From positions 124,001-188,000 of the forward strand of contig NZ_BMVO01000008.1 of assembly GCF_014650755.1 (NCBI RefSeq): DNA of 64,000 bases, written 5' to 3'. Shown piece by piece: positions 50,342-58,917 of the stretch (positions are counted from its first letter, which is position 1; every line of letters starts with the position of its first letter). The DNA comes from Streptomyces chryseus (GTDB lineage Bacteria; Actinomycetota; Actinomycetes; Streptomycetales; Streptomycetaceae). The notes under the pieces are model-generated. The model worked only from the letters and a program-made list of their open reading frames with translations, did no database searches and was not told the origin of the DNA. The position numbers and the translations under genes were made by a program.

Positions 50342-52621
50342 TCACACCGGTTTTCGCACCGGCCCCGGCGCGGGCGGCGGCTCCCCCTCGGCGTTGACGT
50401 GCGGCAGCACCCGGTCCAGCCAACGGGGCGTCCACCAGGCGGCCTTGCCCAGCAGCGTCATCGCGGCGGGCACCAGCAGCAGGCGCACGACCGTGGCGTC
50501 GATGAGGACGCTGGCCGCCAGCCCGAGGCCGAGCATCTTCACCACGATGTTGTCGCTGACGATGAAGGCCGCGAACACACTGACCATGATCAGCGCCGCG
50601 CAGGTGATGACCCGCGCGGTGATCTCCAGCGCGTGCGCGACACTCGCCCCGGGGTCACCGGTGCGCAGCCACGCCTCGTGGACGCGGGACAGCAGGAAGA
50701 TCTCGTAGTCCATGCTGAGACCGAAGACGATGGCGAACATCATCATCGGTACGTAGCTCTCGATGGGCACCTCGCCCGAGACGCCGAGCGCGGGACCGCC
50801 CCAGCCCCACTGGAAGACCGCCACCACGACGCCGTAGGAGGCCGCGATCGACAGGACGTTGAGCACGGCCGCCTTGACCGCGACGAGCACGCCGCGGAAG
50901 ACGACCAGGATGACGAGGAACGCGAGACCGACGACCACGGCGATGATCAGCGGCAGCCGGCTGGAGACGATGTCGAGGAAGTCCACCTGGGCGGCGGTCG
51001 TGCCCGTCACGTACGTCTTGGCGTCGGTGCCGGAGACCGCCTGCGGCAGGACGTCGTCCACCAGACGGTTGACCAGTGCGGTGGTCCTCTCGTCCTGCGG
51101 AGCGGCCACCGAGTACGCCGTGCCGATCAGCACGTCGCCGTCCGAGGTGGGCTGGAGCGGGGTGATGACCGCGGCGTCGGGCACGTTGCTCAGGGCGCTC
51201 TTCGCCGCGTCGGCGAGCGAGGGCCGGTCGGCCTGCGGGACGGCGGACTGATCGATGACGAGCGTCATCGGGCCGTTCGAACCGGGCCCGAACGCCGACG
51301 ACATCAGGTCGTAGGCGCGCCGGTCGGTGAACGACTTCGGGTCGGCCCCGTCGCCGATGTGCCCCAGCTGGATGAACAGCAGCGGAATCGCGAGGACGGC
51401 CAGGACCACGACGCCGGACGCCATGAACCACCACGGGCGGCGCTCCACCCGCTGGGCGTACCGGTGCCAGGTGCCGTGCGCCTCCTCGCCCGGCTCCGCG
51501 CCGGTCTCGGCGACGGGTCTGCGGACGCGGAGCTTGTCGATCCGCCGGCCGGCCAGCCCCAGCACGGCCGGGACGAGGGTGAGGGCGCCGAGCACGGCCG
51601 TGACCACGGTGACCGCCGCGGCGAGGCCCAGCTTCCCGATGAAGCCGATCCCGGAGACCCACAGGCCCGACAGGGCGATGACCACCGTGCAGCCGGAGAC
51701 CAGTACGGCCCGGCCACTGGTCGCCGCCGCCATCCCGGCCGCCGTCACGGGATGCTGCCCGTTCATCAGGTTCTGGCGGTGGCGCGTGATGAGGAAGAGC
51801 GCGTAGTCGATGCCCACGCCGAGGCCGATCATCGTGGCGAGCGTCGGTGAGACGGTGGCGAAGGTGAACGCGGCGGCCAGGAAGCCGAGGAGGGCCAGTC
51901 CGCAGACCACGGCGATCAGCGCGGTCACCAGCGGAAGGCCCGCCGCGAGGACGCTGCCGAAGCCGATCAGGAGCACCACGATCGCCACCGCGAACCCGAT
52001 GGCCTCGCTGGTGCGGTCGTCCGCCTCGGGCCGGGCCAGTTCGCCCAGCGGTCCGCCGTACTCGACCGTCACGTCGGCCGCGCGCAGCGGCTGCACCGCC
52101 TGGTCCACACCGTCGAGGTAGGAGGACCCCAGGGTGGAGGGCTGGACGTCGAACCGGACGGTGATGTACGCCGTCTTCCCGTCGCTGGAGTAGGGGCCGA
52201 AGTTCCGGCCGCCGGTGGGAGGGGTGGTGCCGGGCGCCGGCAGGGGGTTCTGGACGCTGAGCACGTGGGGCAGCTTCTCCAGGTCCGCCGCCACGGTCGC
52301 CATCTGACTGCTGACGCCGGTGAGCGCCTTCGGGGCGTGGAGCACGATCTGCGCGCCGTAACCTCCGGCGGCGGGGTCGTGCGCCCGCAGGACGTCGAGA
52401 CCGTCCTGCGACTGGGAACCGGGCAGGGAGAAGTTGTCGGAGTACGAGCCGCCGTGCGACCGCTCCAGCACCTGCAGGCCGACGAGCGCGGCCAGCCAGA
52501 GCACGACGACGGTCACGCAGTGGCGGGCACACCACTCGCCGAGGCGCCGCAGCACGCCCCGGGAGCGCGGTGCGGCGGGGCGCTGCTCGGGGCTGTCGGC
52601 CGCCGAGTGGGACGATGGCAT
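50342..52621 (-). CDS. MMPL/RND-family membrane transporter
   Basis: This 759-aa transporter has about 12 helices in two halves and extracytoplasmic loops after helices 1 and 7. The proton-path motifs are [15 protein letters not shown] and [18 protein letters not shown]. It is longer and clearly different in sequence from the MMPL protein at 8293, so the two are not recent copies. ATG 52621 follows GGGAGAACGT; the frame runs to 52807 in low-complexity residues. No lipid-synthesis or regulator gene is adjacent, so its cargo is unknown. Confidence 0.9.
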   Translation of the reverse strand: MPSSHSAADSPEQRPAAPRSRGVLRRLGEWCARHCVTVVVLWLAALVGLQVLERSHGGSYSDNFSLPGSQSQDGLDVLRAHDPAAGGYGAQIVLHAPKALTGVSSQMATVAADLEKLPHVLSVQNPLPAPGTTPPTGGRNFGPYSSDGKTAYITVRFDVQPSTLGSSYLDGVDQAVQPLRAADVTVEYGGPLGELARPEADDRTSEAIGFAVAIVVLLIGFGSVLAAGLPLVTALIAVVCGLALLGFLAAAFTFATVSPTLATMIGLGVGIDYALFLITRHRQNLMNGQHPVTAAGMAAATSGRAVLVSGCTVVIALSGLWVSGIGFIGKLGLAAAVTVVTAVLGALTLVPAVLGLAGRRIDKLRVRRPVAETGAEPGEEAHGTWHRYAQRVERRPWWFMASGVVVLAVLAIPLLFIQLGHIGDGADPKSFTDRRAYDLMSSAFGPGSNGPMTLVIDQSAVPQADRPSLADAAKSALSNVPDAAVITPLQPTSDGDVLIGTAYSVAAPQDERTTALVNRLVDDVLPQAVSGTDAKTYVTGTTAAQVDFLDIVSSRLPLIIAVVVGLAFLVILVVFRGVLVAVKAAVLNVLSIAASYGVVVAVFQWGWGGPALGVSGEVPIESYVPMMMFAIVFGLSMDYEIFLLSRVHEAWLRTGDPGASVAHALEITARVITCAALIMVSVFAAFIVSDNIVVKMLGLGLAASVLIDATVVRLLLVPAAMTLLGKAAWWTPRWLDRVLPHVNAEGEPPPAPGPVRKPV

Positions 52622-52837
52622 ACGTTCTCCCGTCGACCGCCGTCGCTGCCGGCGCGGTCCGTGCCGCGTACGCGGCTCCTGGCGAGCGACGCACCGTACT
52701 GCCCACAGTGAAGACGCCACCGGCCCGCGCGGCACGTCCGCCGGGGAGAACGGGTGACGCCCCGGCCGGCCCGCCGGGGAACCGTTCTCGTACGGGCCGC
52801 CGCCCACCGGTGAACGCCCGCCAGTGCACCCGTGCCG

Positions 52838-54046
52838 TCAGAGAACCGTCCCCTCGCGACCCGCGACGGCGGCGGCGAGCCCCCGGGTGCGGTAGCTGTC
52901 GGCGTCGAGGGTGACCACCTCGGCGTGATGGGCCAGGCGGTCGACCGCCGCCGACGCGATCCCCGCGTCACCGAAGACCTCCTCCCAGCGGCCGAACGGC
53001 CGGTCGCTGGTGACGATCAGCGAGGCCCGCTCGTAGCGGTGCGAGACGAGCTGGAAGAGGAGGTGGGGCGCCTCGTCGTCCAGGGGCGCGTAACCGACTT
53101 CGTCCACGATCAGCACCGGATACTCGTCCAGCCGTGCGAACTCCTTCGCGAGGCGGCCCGCGGCCTTCGCCTCGCCGAGGCGGGCGGCCCACTCGGCCGC
53201 CGTGGCGAACAGCACCGGGTGTCCGGCCTGGCACGCCCGCAGGCCCAGCGCGACGGCCAGGTGTGTCTTACCGGTGCCGGGAGCGCCGAGAAGCACCACA
53301 TTGCGGTGGCCGGCGACGAAGTCGGCCTTGCCCAGCCGGGCGAGGGTCTGCGGGCCCGGCGACCGCAGGAGACCGTCGTCGAACATCTCCAGGGTCTTGC
53401 GCGCGGGGAACCCGGCCGCCTCGATCCGCGCTTCGGCCGCGGAACCCGCTTCGTCCGGCGTGTGGTCCCGCTGCCGGGGCAGGACGACCGGTTGCGGCGC
53501 GGGGGCGGCCTGCCCCCGGTGCTCGTGCGAGGCCATGGGGCCGGACATGTAGGCGAGGATCGCCGCCGAGGCGATGAAGGCCATGTGGATCACGGTGCCC
53601 CAGAGCAGGTCGTGCTGGGGTGTGTGGTGGACGTCCACGAACATCTGCAGCAGGTGCACCGACGAGATGCCGACGATGGCGGTGGCCAGCTTCACCTTCA
53701 GGACGTTGGAGTTGACGTGCGAGAGCCACTCCGGCTGGTCGCGGTGGCCCTGGAGCCCGATCCGGGAGACGAAGGTCTCGTACCCTCCGACGATCACCAT
53801 GATCAGCAGATTGGCGATCATCACGACATCGACGAGTTTGAGGACGGCGAGCATGACATGGGTCTCGTCGGCCCGCCCGCTGACGACGTGGTCGATGAGA
53901 TGCCACAACTCGTTGAAGAACTTGTAGACGTAGACCCCCTGAGCGGCCACCAGACCGAAATACAGCGGGGCTTGGAGCCATCGGGTGGCGAACAGCGCGC
54001 AGCCGAGCGTCATCATGGTCGATGGGGATGTGACAGGGCGGGACAC
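52838..54046 (-). CDS. UPF0114 membrane protein fused to IstB-type AAA+ ATPase
   Basis: This 402-aa protein joins two unrelated families in one uninterrupted frame. Residues about 15-172 are a complete UPF0114/YqhA membrane domain with four helices (RWLQAPLYFGLVAAQGVYVYKFFNE, VLKLVDVVMIANLLIMVIVGGYETFVS, KVKLATAIVGISSVHLLQMFVD, TVIHMAFIASAAILAYMSG). After a linker of about 30 residues, residues about 205-395 are the ATPase part of an IS21-type IstB helper: ARKTLEMFDDGLLRS, Walker A GAPGTGKTHLA (Lys near 260), Walker B YPVLIVDEVGY (about 311-321), YERASLIVTSDRPFGRWEEVF and MIDRL-like AAVDRLAHHAEVV. IstB's own N-terminal DNA-binding domain is missing. GTG 54046 has GGAGG 4 bases upstream. Both domains look intact, so this may be an expressed membrane-tethered ATPase. 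Confidence 0.85.
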   Translation of the reverse strand: MSRPVTSPSTMMTLGCALFATRWLQAPLYFGLVAAQGVYVYKFFNELWHLIDHVVSGRADETHVMLAVLKLVDVVMIANLLIMVIVGGYETFVSRIGLQGHRDQPEWLSHVNSNVLKVKLATAIVGISSVHLLQMFVDVHHTPQHDLLWGTVIHMAFIASAAILAYMSGPMASHEHRGQAAPAPQPVVLPRQRDHTPDEAGSAAEARIEAAGFPARKTLEMFDDGLLRSPGPQTLARLGKADFVAGHRNVVLLGAPGTGKTHLAVALGLRACQAGHPVLFATAAEWAARLGEAKAAGRLAKEFARLDEYPVLIVDEVGYAPLDDEAPHLLFQLVSHRYERASLIVTSDRPFGRWEEVFGDAGIASAAVDRLAHHAEVVTLDADSYRTRGLAAAVAGREGTVL

Positions 54047-54182
54047 AGAACCTCCGGCCGTGGGAGAGATTCGTATTCTTGTGGGCCACGGCCGAAAATC
54101 TGAATTGGCACCACCCGTTGGGGTTAATGGAATTCCAGTAGGACAGCCCGGGATGTGCGGGGAGCGGCGCCGTCAGTGCCCG

Positions 54183-55016
54183 TCACACCGGCTCGGGGGC
54201 GAAGGACATCAGCACGTCCTCGCCGGGCTGGACGACGGCGCAGCTGCCCTCGGGCAGTTCGTTCCACGCGCCCGGCAGGTCGCCCAGTGGCTCCGAGACG
54301 ATGAGGCGCGTCTCGGGAGAGACGTCCTTGAGGAACGCGAGGTCGGGGTGGAGCGCCCGTACGGTGGCCTCGCGGGTGCTGTAGAACAGCGACCGCGACG
54401 GCTGCCGGCTCGAGTACCGGAACGCCCACAGTCGCTCACTGTCGGTCACCGCGATCGTCATCTGGAGCGGGAACTCCACCCCGTGCTCCCGGCCCATCCC
54501 CTCGACCAGCCCGGCCATCCGCGCGACGGCGCCCGGGGCGTCCTGGTCCAGGCCGAGGGTGATGGCCAGGTAGAACATCACCTCCGAGTCCGTCGAGCCT
54601 TCGAGCGAGGAGAACAGCGCCGGGTCGATGGCCATGGACAGGTCGCGCCGTATCCGGTGGAAGTCGGTGATGGCACCGTTGTGCATCCACATCCACCGGC
54701 CGTGCCGGAAGGGGTGGCAGTTCGTCTGCTGCACGGCCGTGCCGGTCGAGGCGCGTACGTGGGCGAAGAACAGCGGTGAGCGGACGTGGTCCGCGATCTC
54801 CTGAAGGTTGCGGTTGTTCCAGGCCGGGCCCGTGTCCCGGACGATGGCGGGCGTGCCGGCGCCGGATCCGTACCAGCCGATACCGAATCCGTCGCCGTTG
54901 GTCGTCTCCACGCCCAGCCGCGAATGGAGGCTCTGGTCGATCAAGGAGTGAGCGGGCTTGTACAGGATGTCACCGAGGAGAACGGGTGTTCCGGAGTAGG
55001 CAAGCCATCGGCACAT
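54183..55016 (-). CDS. Class II glutamine amidotransferase (YafJ/EgtC-like)
   Basis: This 277-aa single-domain N-terminal-nucleophile amidotransferase: Cys2 (MCRWLAYSGTP) becomes the catalytic N terminus after Met removal. Other motifs are NGDGFGIGWYG, ARASTG-like VRASTGTAVQQTNCHPF, MWMHNGAITDF and LEGSTDSEVMFYL. It would release ammonia from glutamine or hydrolyse a gamma-glutamyl amide; EgtC in ergothioneine synthesis is a relative, but no egt genes are near. A GGGAG site lies 8 bases upstream. It is followed by the UPF0114-IstB gene on the same strand after 136 bases. Confidence 0.87.
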   Translation of the reverse strand: MCRWLAYSGTPVLLGDILYKPAHSLIDQSLHSRLGVETTNGDGFGIGWYGSGAGTPAIVRDTGPAWNNRNLQEIADHVRSPLFFAHVRASTGTAVQQTNCHPFRHGRWMWMHNGAITDFHRIRRDLSMAIDPALFSSLEGSTDSEVMFYLAITLGLDQDAPGAVARMAGLVEGMGREHGVEFPLQMTIAVTDSERLWAFRYSSRQPSRSLFYSTREATVRALHPDLAFLKDVSPETRLIVSEPLGDLPGAWNELPEGSCAVVQPGEDVLMSFAPEPV

Positions 55017-55087
55017 GGAGAGCACTCCCTGCCTCGACGCAGTTTCTCCTCGCGGGTGCCCCGCACGCTCGCCGGGAAACGGGTCGC

Positions 55088-55783
55088 TCAGGTGCCGGGC
55101 TTGCGCCCGTAGACGAAGACGTCGTCGCCGTTGCGGAGCATGCTCCAGTACTTCGAGGCGTCCTTCTTGGTCATGTTCACGCACCCGTGTGAGCCGGGGG
55201 GCGCCCAGACGCTGATGCCGACGGAGTGGAACGCCTGGCCGCCGTCGAAGAACTGGCTGTACGGCATCGGCACGTCGTAGATGCTGGAGACGTGGTCGAT
55301 GTTGCGCCAGTAGATCTTCTTCGGACCGGTCCTGGTCTCGTACCCGTCGCGGCCGGTGCGCACAGGAACCGGTCCGTACTTCAGCTCCCTGCCGTCCTGG
55401 ATCCAGCTGAGCTGGAGGGTCAGGTCGACGCAGGCGATGCGGCCCTTGTTCGTCGGGCACTTGCCGGCCCGGTTCGGGTTCGTCCCGACGGCCTTCTGCT
55501 TGTTCATGAGGTCCATGACGCCCCAGGTGACGGGGCCCGCGAATCCGGCGTTCGGACTGATCGAGTGCTTCGTCTGGAATGCTTGGATCGCCCTGCAGTC
55601 GGCTGCCGACTGCCGCCCGTCCACCGGGCGGCCGAGGAACTTCTCGACCTGCTTCTGATAGGCGCCGGTCTGTGTCGTGCACGAGGCGGCCTGGGCAGGC
55701 GTACTGCCCATGGCTACGGTGAGCGGGGCCACCAGCGCGGTAATTCCGGCTGCGACCATTCCTCTTCGGCGTATGTCCCTCAC
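55088..55783 (-). CDS. Secreted L,D-transpeptidase with peptidoglycan-binding domain
   Basis: This 231-aa protein has a signal peptide (RDIRRRGMVAAGITALVAPLTVAMGSTPAQA, about 1-33), a small peptidoglycan-binding-like region (about 40-95, VEKFLGRPVDGRQSAADCRAIQAFQTKHS) and a YkuD catalytic domain (about 115-228) with the active-site signature HSVGISVWAPPGSHGCVNMTKKDA, where Cys is the nucleophile. It should form 3-3 cross-links in peptidoglycan. GTG 55783 is fixed by a perfect AGGAGG 8 bases upstream, much shorter than the open frame, which begins at 56062. Confidence 0.92.
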   Translation of the reverse strand: MRDIRRRGMVAAGITALVAPLTVAMGSTPAQAASCTTQTGAYQKQVEKFLGRPVDGRQSAADCRAIQAFQTKHSISPNAGFAGPVTWGVMDLMNKQKAVGTNPNRAGKCPTNKGRIACVDLTLQLSWIQDGRELKYGPVPVRTGRDGYETRTGPKKIYWRNIDHVSSIYDVPMPYSQFFDGGQAFHSVGISVWAPPGSHGCVNMTKKDASKYWSMLRNGDDVFVYGRKPGT

Positions 55784-55983
55784 TGCTGCCCCTCCTTGTG
55801 CACCCGTGCGCTTCACGTTTCGCCTAATAGACGGCGGAAAAGCGGCCGCAGTTGCACGCGGAAAGGAGACAGTTCGGTAACCATGGCCGGGCTCGGCCAG
55901 ACGGTCCGGCGCGGACGCTCGCACAGAACGACACAAACGCGACACCGCCGTCTCGTCTTGGCGGCGTGACGGGACGGGGGCGT

Positions 55984-56391
55984 TCAGTTCGGCGGCTCGG
56001 TGACGGTGGCGGGCACCAGGGCCCAGACGTGCTTGCCGTCCGCGTGCGTCTCGACGCCCCATCGGGAGGCCAGTCGGTCCAGTATGTGCAGCCCGAACCC
56101 GCCCGCTGCGGCCTCGGGGTCGGGAACGCGGGGTTCGGGCGGGTTCGGACTGGCGTCACGGACGGTCAGGCGGACGCCTTCCGAGGTCGGGTCGAGCCGG
56201 AGCCAGGCGTCCGTACCGGCGTGCCGATGGGCGTTGGTGACCAGCTCGGAGACGAGGAGAACCACGACCTCGACGCGTTCGGGCGGCCAGCTCCACGACT
56301 CCAGCGCCTCCCGGGCGAGATCCCGGGCGTGACCGAAGGCGCCCGGCCCCTGGGCGATGCACCAGCCATGGCCGGCGGCGGCGTCAGACAT
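55984..56391 (-). CDS. RsbW-like HATPase_c anti-sigma factor kinase
   Basis: This 135-aa single-domain GHKL ATPase has N-box ELVTNAHRHAGTDAWL, G1-like VRDASPNPPEP and G2-like AAGGFGLHILDRLASRWG motifs. Proteins of this type hold sigma factors inactive and phosphorylate STAS antagonists. It is about 1.2 kb from a SigF/SigB-type sigma gene and about 2 kb from a coupled STAS-PP2C pair, so the four could form one switch, though they are not in one operon. Confidence 0.86.
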   Translation of the reverse strand: MSDAAAGHGWCIAQGPGAFGHARDLAREALESWSWPPERVEVVVLLVSELVTNAHRHAGTDAWLRLDPTSEGVRLTVRDASPNPPEPRVPDPEAAAGGFGLHILDRLASRWGVETHADGKHVWALVPATVTEPPN

Positions 56392-56680
56392 CGCTCTCGC
56401 ATGTCCGTCTGGAAGTGATCACGCCCATGGGCCCCTCGGCCGAACTCGGATTGTCGGTCAAAGGCTACGGGATCGACGGCTGATCCCGTCAGGTTCTCGC
56501 GGCGCCCACCTCACACCCGCCTTTCGCCGCCCCTTTCCCCGGCTCCCTTGCCCCTGCCGCCTCGCCAACTCGCCCGCGCCCGGGGGCGGTCGGGCGTCCG
56601 ACTGTTGAAACGGGCGGGCCGGGGCACACGGCAGCCATGAATGATCTTCACATCGGCGCAACCAGGGGGGACCGTCGCAT

Positions 56681-57475
56681 ATGACCACATCGGTGCGCAG
56701 GCCGGGGCGGATCCGGCGGAGAGCGGCCTTCAGCCTCCGGCAGACGATCCTGTGCTTCGGCCTCGTCGCCATCGTGCTGTGCGGCGCGGGCCTCACGCTG
56801 AGGCTCGCCATACGCACGGCCGACAGCCGCCCGCTGTTCGCCGTCGTGATCGCCGTCGTCCTGGCCGGCGCGGTGGCGGCCCTGCGGAACGTGCGCGGGC
56901 GCCGCAGGGCGGCCCGCGTCACCGACGCCGTCGTCGAGGCCACGTACGAGATCGCCGGGAGCGCGCCGGTCCAGGAGGAGCGGCAGGGCGATCCCGCGGC
57001 CGCCGTGATCACGGAGGCCGGGACGGCCGACATGGAGGTCCCCGTCGAGACCTTCGCGGCCACGGACTACGCCGCCATGGACCCGGTGGAGTTCGAGCAG
57101 GCCGTCGCCGCGCTCTGTGAGCGGGACGGCTGCCGGGACGTCCGCGTCGTGGGCGGAGCGGGGGATCTCGGCGCCGATGTGGTGGGCACCACGCCCGACG
57201 GACGGCGCGTCGTCATCCAGTGCAAGCGCTACGGCCCCATGAACAAGGTCGGCTCCCAGGACGTCCAGCGCTTCGGCGGCACGTGCTTCGCGGTCCACGA
57301 GGCGCACGTGGCGGCCGTCGTGACCACCGGCGAATTCACCCAGCCCGCCGCCGAGTACGCCGAGCAGTGCGGGATCCTCTGTGTCGACCACGCGGGGCTC
57401 GTGGCCTGGACCGACGGCACGGGTTTCGCCCCCTGGGAGGCGGAGGTGAGCGCTCCGTCGGGAAACTGCCCCTGA
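56681..57475 (+). CDS. Membrane-anchored Mrr-type restriction endonuclease-like protein
   Basis: This 264-aa protein has two N-terminal helices (FGLVAIVLCGAGLTLRLAI and LFAVVIAVVLAGAVAALRNV) and a C-terminal Mrr_cat domain (about 130-245): MDPVEFEQAVAALCERDGCRDVRVVGGAGDLGADVVGTTPDGRRVVIQCKRYG contains the PD-(D/E)xK nuclease core with D...QxK. Mrr enzymes cut methylated DNA; membrane-tethered versions are known in bacteria, with unclear function. It stands just upstream of the sigma factor gene in the same direction (84-base gap). A GGGGGG run precedes the ATG. Confidence 0.83.
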   Translation: MTTSVRRPGRIRRRAAFSLRQTILCFGLVAIVLCGAGLTLRLAIRTADSRPLFAVVIAVVLAGAVAALRNVRGRRRAARVTDAVVEATYEIAGSAPVQEERQGDPAAAVITEAGTADMEVPVETFAATDYAAMDPVEFEQAVAALCERDGCRDVRVVGGAGDLGADVVGTTPDGRRVVIQCKRYGPMNKVGSQDVQRFGGTCFAVHEAHVAAVVTTGEFTQPAAEYAEQCGILCVDHAGLVAWTDGTGFAPWEAEVSAPSGNCP

Positions 57476-57559
57476 TCCCATGCCGAACGGAATGAATACA
57501 AAATCGAAGCAAGGGCACACCGTCGTGGGAAACAAGCACTACCAGGGGAGGACACAGAC

Positions 57560-58450
57560 ATGACAGCGACTTCCGCCCAGGCCGCCGACACCGATCGGAT
57601 GGAGGCCGCGGCCCCCTCCGATGTCGGCTCACCGGCCGGTGCCGAGGAGTTGCCTTGGATAGAGGACGCGGGGAAGGTCGCCCCGAAGGACGCTCGAGCA
57701 CTGTCGAAGCTGTTCTTCGAGCGGCTCCAAGTCCTTGAAGAGGGCACGCACGAGTACCAGTACGCGCGCAACACCCTGATCGAGATGAACCTCTCCCTCG
57801 TACATTTCTCCGCGCGCCGGTTCCGCAACCGGGGCAGCGGTGAGATGGAGGACATCATCCAGGTCGGGACGATCGGTCTGATCAAGGCCATCGACCGGTT
57901 CGACCTGTCGCGCGAGGTCGAGTTCACGAGCTTCGCGCTCCCCTACATCATCGGGGAGATCAAGCGCTTCTTCCGCGACACGTCGTGGGCCGTGCACGTG
58001 CCCCGGCGACTGCAGGAACTGCGGGTCGAGCTCGCCAAGGCCAAGGAGCGTCTCGCCGTCGACCTCGGCCGTGAGCCGACCGTCAAGCAGCTCGCCGAGC
58101 ACCTGAACCTCAGCGAGGAAGAGGTCATCGAGGGCATCGTCGCCTCGAACGGCTACATGGCGGGCTCCCTGGAGACCCCCAATGACGGCGGGGACAGCGG
58201 CGACGGGGCGCGCAGCGTCGCCGACGTCCTGGGCGAGCCGGACCCCGCCATGGAGACGATCGAGGACCTGCACACGCTGGCCCCTCTCCTGGACCAGCTC
58301 GACGACCGGGAGCGTCGCCTCATCGAGATGCGCTTCGGCCAGGAGCTGACACAGTCCCAGATCGGCGAGCAGCTCGGCGTCTCGCAGATGCAGGTCTCAC
58401 GCCTCCTCAGCCGCACGCTCGCCAAGCTCCGGGCAGGCATGTTCGCCTGA
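57560..58450 (+). CDS. RNA polymerase sigma factor, SigB/SigF/SigG type
   Basis: This 296-aa sigma-70 family protein lacks region 1 and has region 2 (NTLIEMNLSLVHFSARRFRNRGSGEMEDIIQVGTIGLIKAIDRFDLSREVEFTSFALPYIIGEIKRFFRD), region 3 (WAVHVPRRLQELRVELAKAKERL...VKQLAEHLNLSEEEVIEGI) and region 4 (LIEMRFGQELTQSQIGEQLGVSQMQVSRLLSRTLAKLRAG). It belongs to the stress/sporulation group controlled by RsbW-type anti-sigma factors. GGGGAGGAC lies upstream of the ATG. Nearby RsbW-like, STAS and PP2C genes supply a complete partner-switch set. Confidence 0.92.
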   Translation: MTATSAQAADTDRMEAAAPSDVGSPAGAEELPWIEDAGKVAPKDARALSKLFFERLQVLEEGTHEYQYARNTLIEMNLSLVHFSARRFRNRGSGEMEDIIQVGTIGLIKAIDRFDLSREVEFTSFALPYIIGEIKRFFRDTSWAVHVPRRLQELRVELAKAKERLAVDLGREPTVKQLAEHLNLSEEEVIEGIVASNGYMAGSLETPNDGGDSGDGARSVADVLGEPDPAMETIEDLHTLAPLLDQLDDRERRLIEMRFGQELTQSQIGEQLGVSQMQVSRLLSRTLAKLRAGMFA

Positions 58451-58455
58451 CTGCC

Positions 58456-58471
58456 CGCCCCGCGCGGGGCG
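58456..58471. terminator. GC palindrome between sigma factor and STAS genes
   Basis: CGCCCCGCGCGGGGCG is a perfect 16-base palindrome just after the sigma stop and 17 bases before the end of the convergent STAS gene. It could form a tight hairpin ending both transcripts. Confidence 0.5.
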
Positions 58472-58487
58472 ACGGCGCCCCGGGCTC

Positions 58488-58916
58488 CTACGGGCCCTCC
58501 TGCGGGGCGGCCACGGCCCGCAGGTGCCGTCCGGACGGAGGATCCGCCGCCGCGCCATGAGCCGCACCGTGTGCGCTCATGGCCGCGGCGGCGTCCGCGT
58601 GGGCGGGCAGCAGCCGGCTGACGCCCGTCAGGTCCAGGAGCCGGGCCAGCCGGTCGGGAACCGCGGCGAGGGCGAGGGACCCGCCGGTCTCCTTCGTGCA
58701 GCGCAGAATGCCGATCAGCGCGTTGAGGCCCGAAGAGTCGCAGAAGGCGACCGGCGCCAGGTCGAGGATCAGGTGGAGGTTGCCCTGGCGGCTGAGTTCC
58801 AGGGCGCGGTCGCGCAGCTCCGGGGCCGTGGTGAAGTCGATCTCGCCCGTCACGGTGAGCAGGGCGAGGGCGCCGTCGAACTGCTGGACGGCGAAGCTGA
58901 GGCTGCGAGGCACCAC
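58488..58916 (-). CDS. STAS-domain anti-sigma-factor antagonist coupled to PP2C
   Basis: This 142-aa protein has an STAS core ([62 protein letters not shown]) with the D-S-S phosphorylation loop and a 40-residue Ala/His-rich tail. Its GTG lies one base after the stop of the GAF-PP2C gene (TGA-C-GTG), so they are translationally coupled, phosphatase first and substrate second. It converges with the sigma factor gene. Confidence 0.88.
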   Translation of the reverse strand: MVPRSLSFAVQQFDGALALLTVTGEIDFTTAPELRDRALELSRQGNLHLILDLAPVAFCDSSGLNALIGILRCTKETGGSLALAAVPDRLARLLDLTGVSRLLPAHADAAAAMSAHGAAHGAAADPPSGRHLRAVAAPQEGP

Positions 58917-58917
58917 G

